This document shows positions 13,581 through 13,583 of a stretch of 13,583 nucleotides of DNA, piece after piece (the first letter of the stretch is position 1; each line of letters begins with the position of its first letter). The position numbers and the translations under genes were made by a program. The DNA is from Bacteroidales bacterium (lineage in GTDB: Bacteria; Bacteroidota; Bacteroidia; Bacteroidales; SMBSF39), in the NCBI GenBank assembly GCA_021107685.1, contig JAIOSH010000215.1:1-13583 (forward strand), in the 5' to 3' direction. Under the pieces are notes generated by a model. The model was not told the DNA's origin. It ran no database searches and worked only from the letters and a program-made list of their open reading frames with translations.

Positions 13581-13583
13581 TTA

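Noticed and set aside
1..13583. CRISPR array, tRNA/rRNA genes, intact insertion sequence or defence system
   Set aside because: No regularly spaced repeats, tRNA-like cloverleaf, transposase, nuclease or toxin-antitoxin-like gene pair was found on either strand.

Overview
The window looks like chromosomal DNA of a low-G+C member of the Bacteroidota. A Bacteroidales-like host fits best, but the order is a guess. Reasons: the PdxJ has the Bacteroidota-style N-terminus; SPOR-domain and beta-barrel sequences of a Bacteroidota type are present; the last gene is the DUF2795 small protein common in this phylum; several genes are preceded by the Bacteroidota -7 promoter element TAnnTTTG, once with a TTG exactly 19 bases upstream; and there is almost no Shine-Dalgarno sequence before genes. 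Intergenic DNA is very A+T rich.

Layout. (1) 1-2503: a small unrecognised ORF open to the left edge, a gene-free stretch with an out-of-place G+C-rich tandem decamer, and a minus-strand outer-membrane beta-barrel protein carrying two C-terminal SPOR domains. (2) 2504-3220: pdxJ (vitamin B6 synthesis), divergent from the barrel gene. (3) 3232-10636: a surface-polysaccharide locus. It holds a minus-strand Wzy_C/O-antigen-ligase-like protein, then on the plus strand a Wzx flippase, a Wzy-like polymerase overlapping it by 20 bases, a GT4 glycosyltransferase, and a second GT4 of the WbuB type. A near-perfect palindromic terminator separates these from a minus-strand UDP-glucuronate 4-epimerase-like gene. 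(4) 10637-11068: a 432-base divergent intergenic region with several hairpins and a promoter element. (5) 11069-13580: a plus-strand block of a class I SAM methyltransferase, a LolD/MacB-type ABC ATPase, a PduO-type cobalamin adenosyltransferase, and a DUF2795 protein with its own well-formed promoter.

How the genes work together. The wzx/wzy/glycosyltransferase/epimerase/ligase-like set is a Wzx/Wzy-dependent polysaccharide (O-antigen or capsule) segment. The epimerase would supply a nucleotide sugar such as UDP-galacturonate, the two GT4 enzymes add sugars to a lipid-linked unit, Wzx flips it, Wzy polymerises it and the Wzy_C protein may ligate it to its acceptor. No initiating sugar-phosphate transferase, chain-length regulator or export channel is present here, so the locus is incomplete or these functions lie elsewhere. 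The right-hand block appears to be housekeeping. I found no clear undescribed system. The most interesting leads are the SPOR-tailed barrel, the structured divergent intergenic region, a possible 20-codon leader ORF with a real Shine-Dalgarno in front of the WbuB-like gene, and the palindrome in the ABC-ATPase leader.
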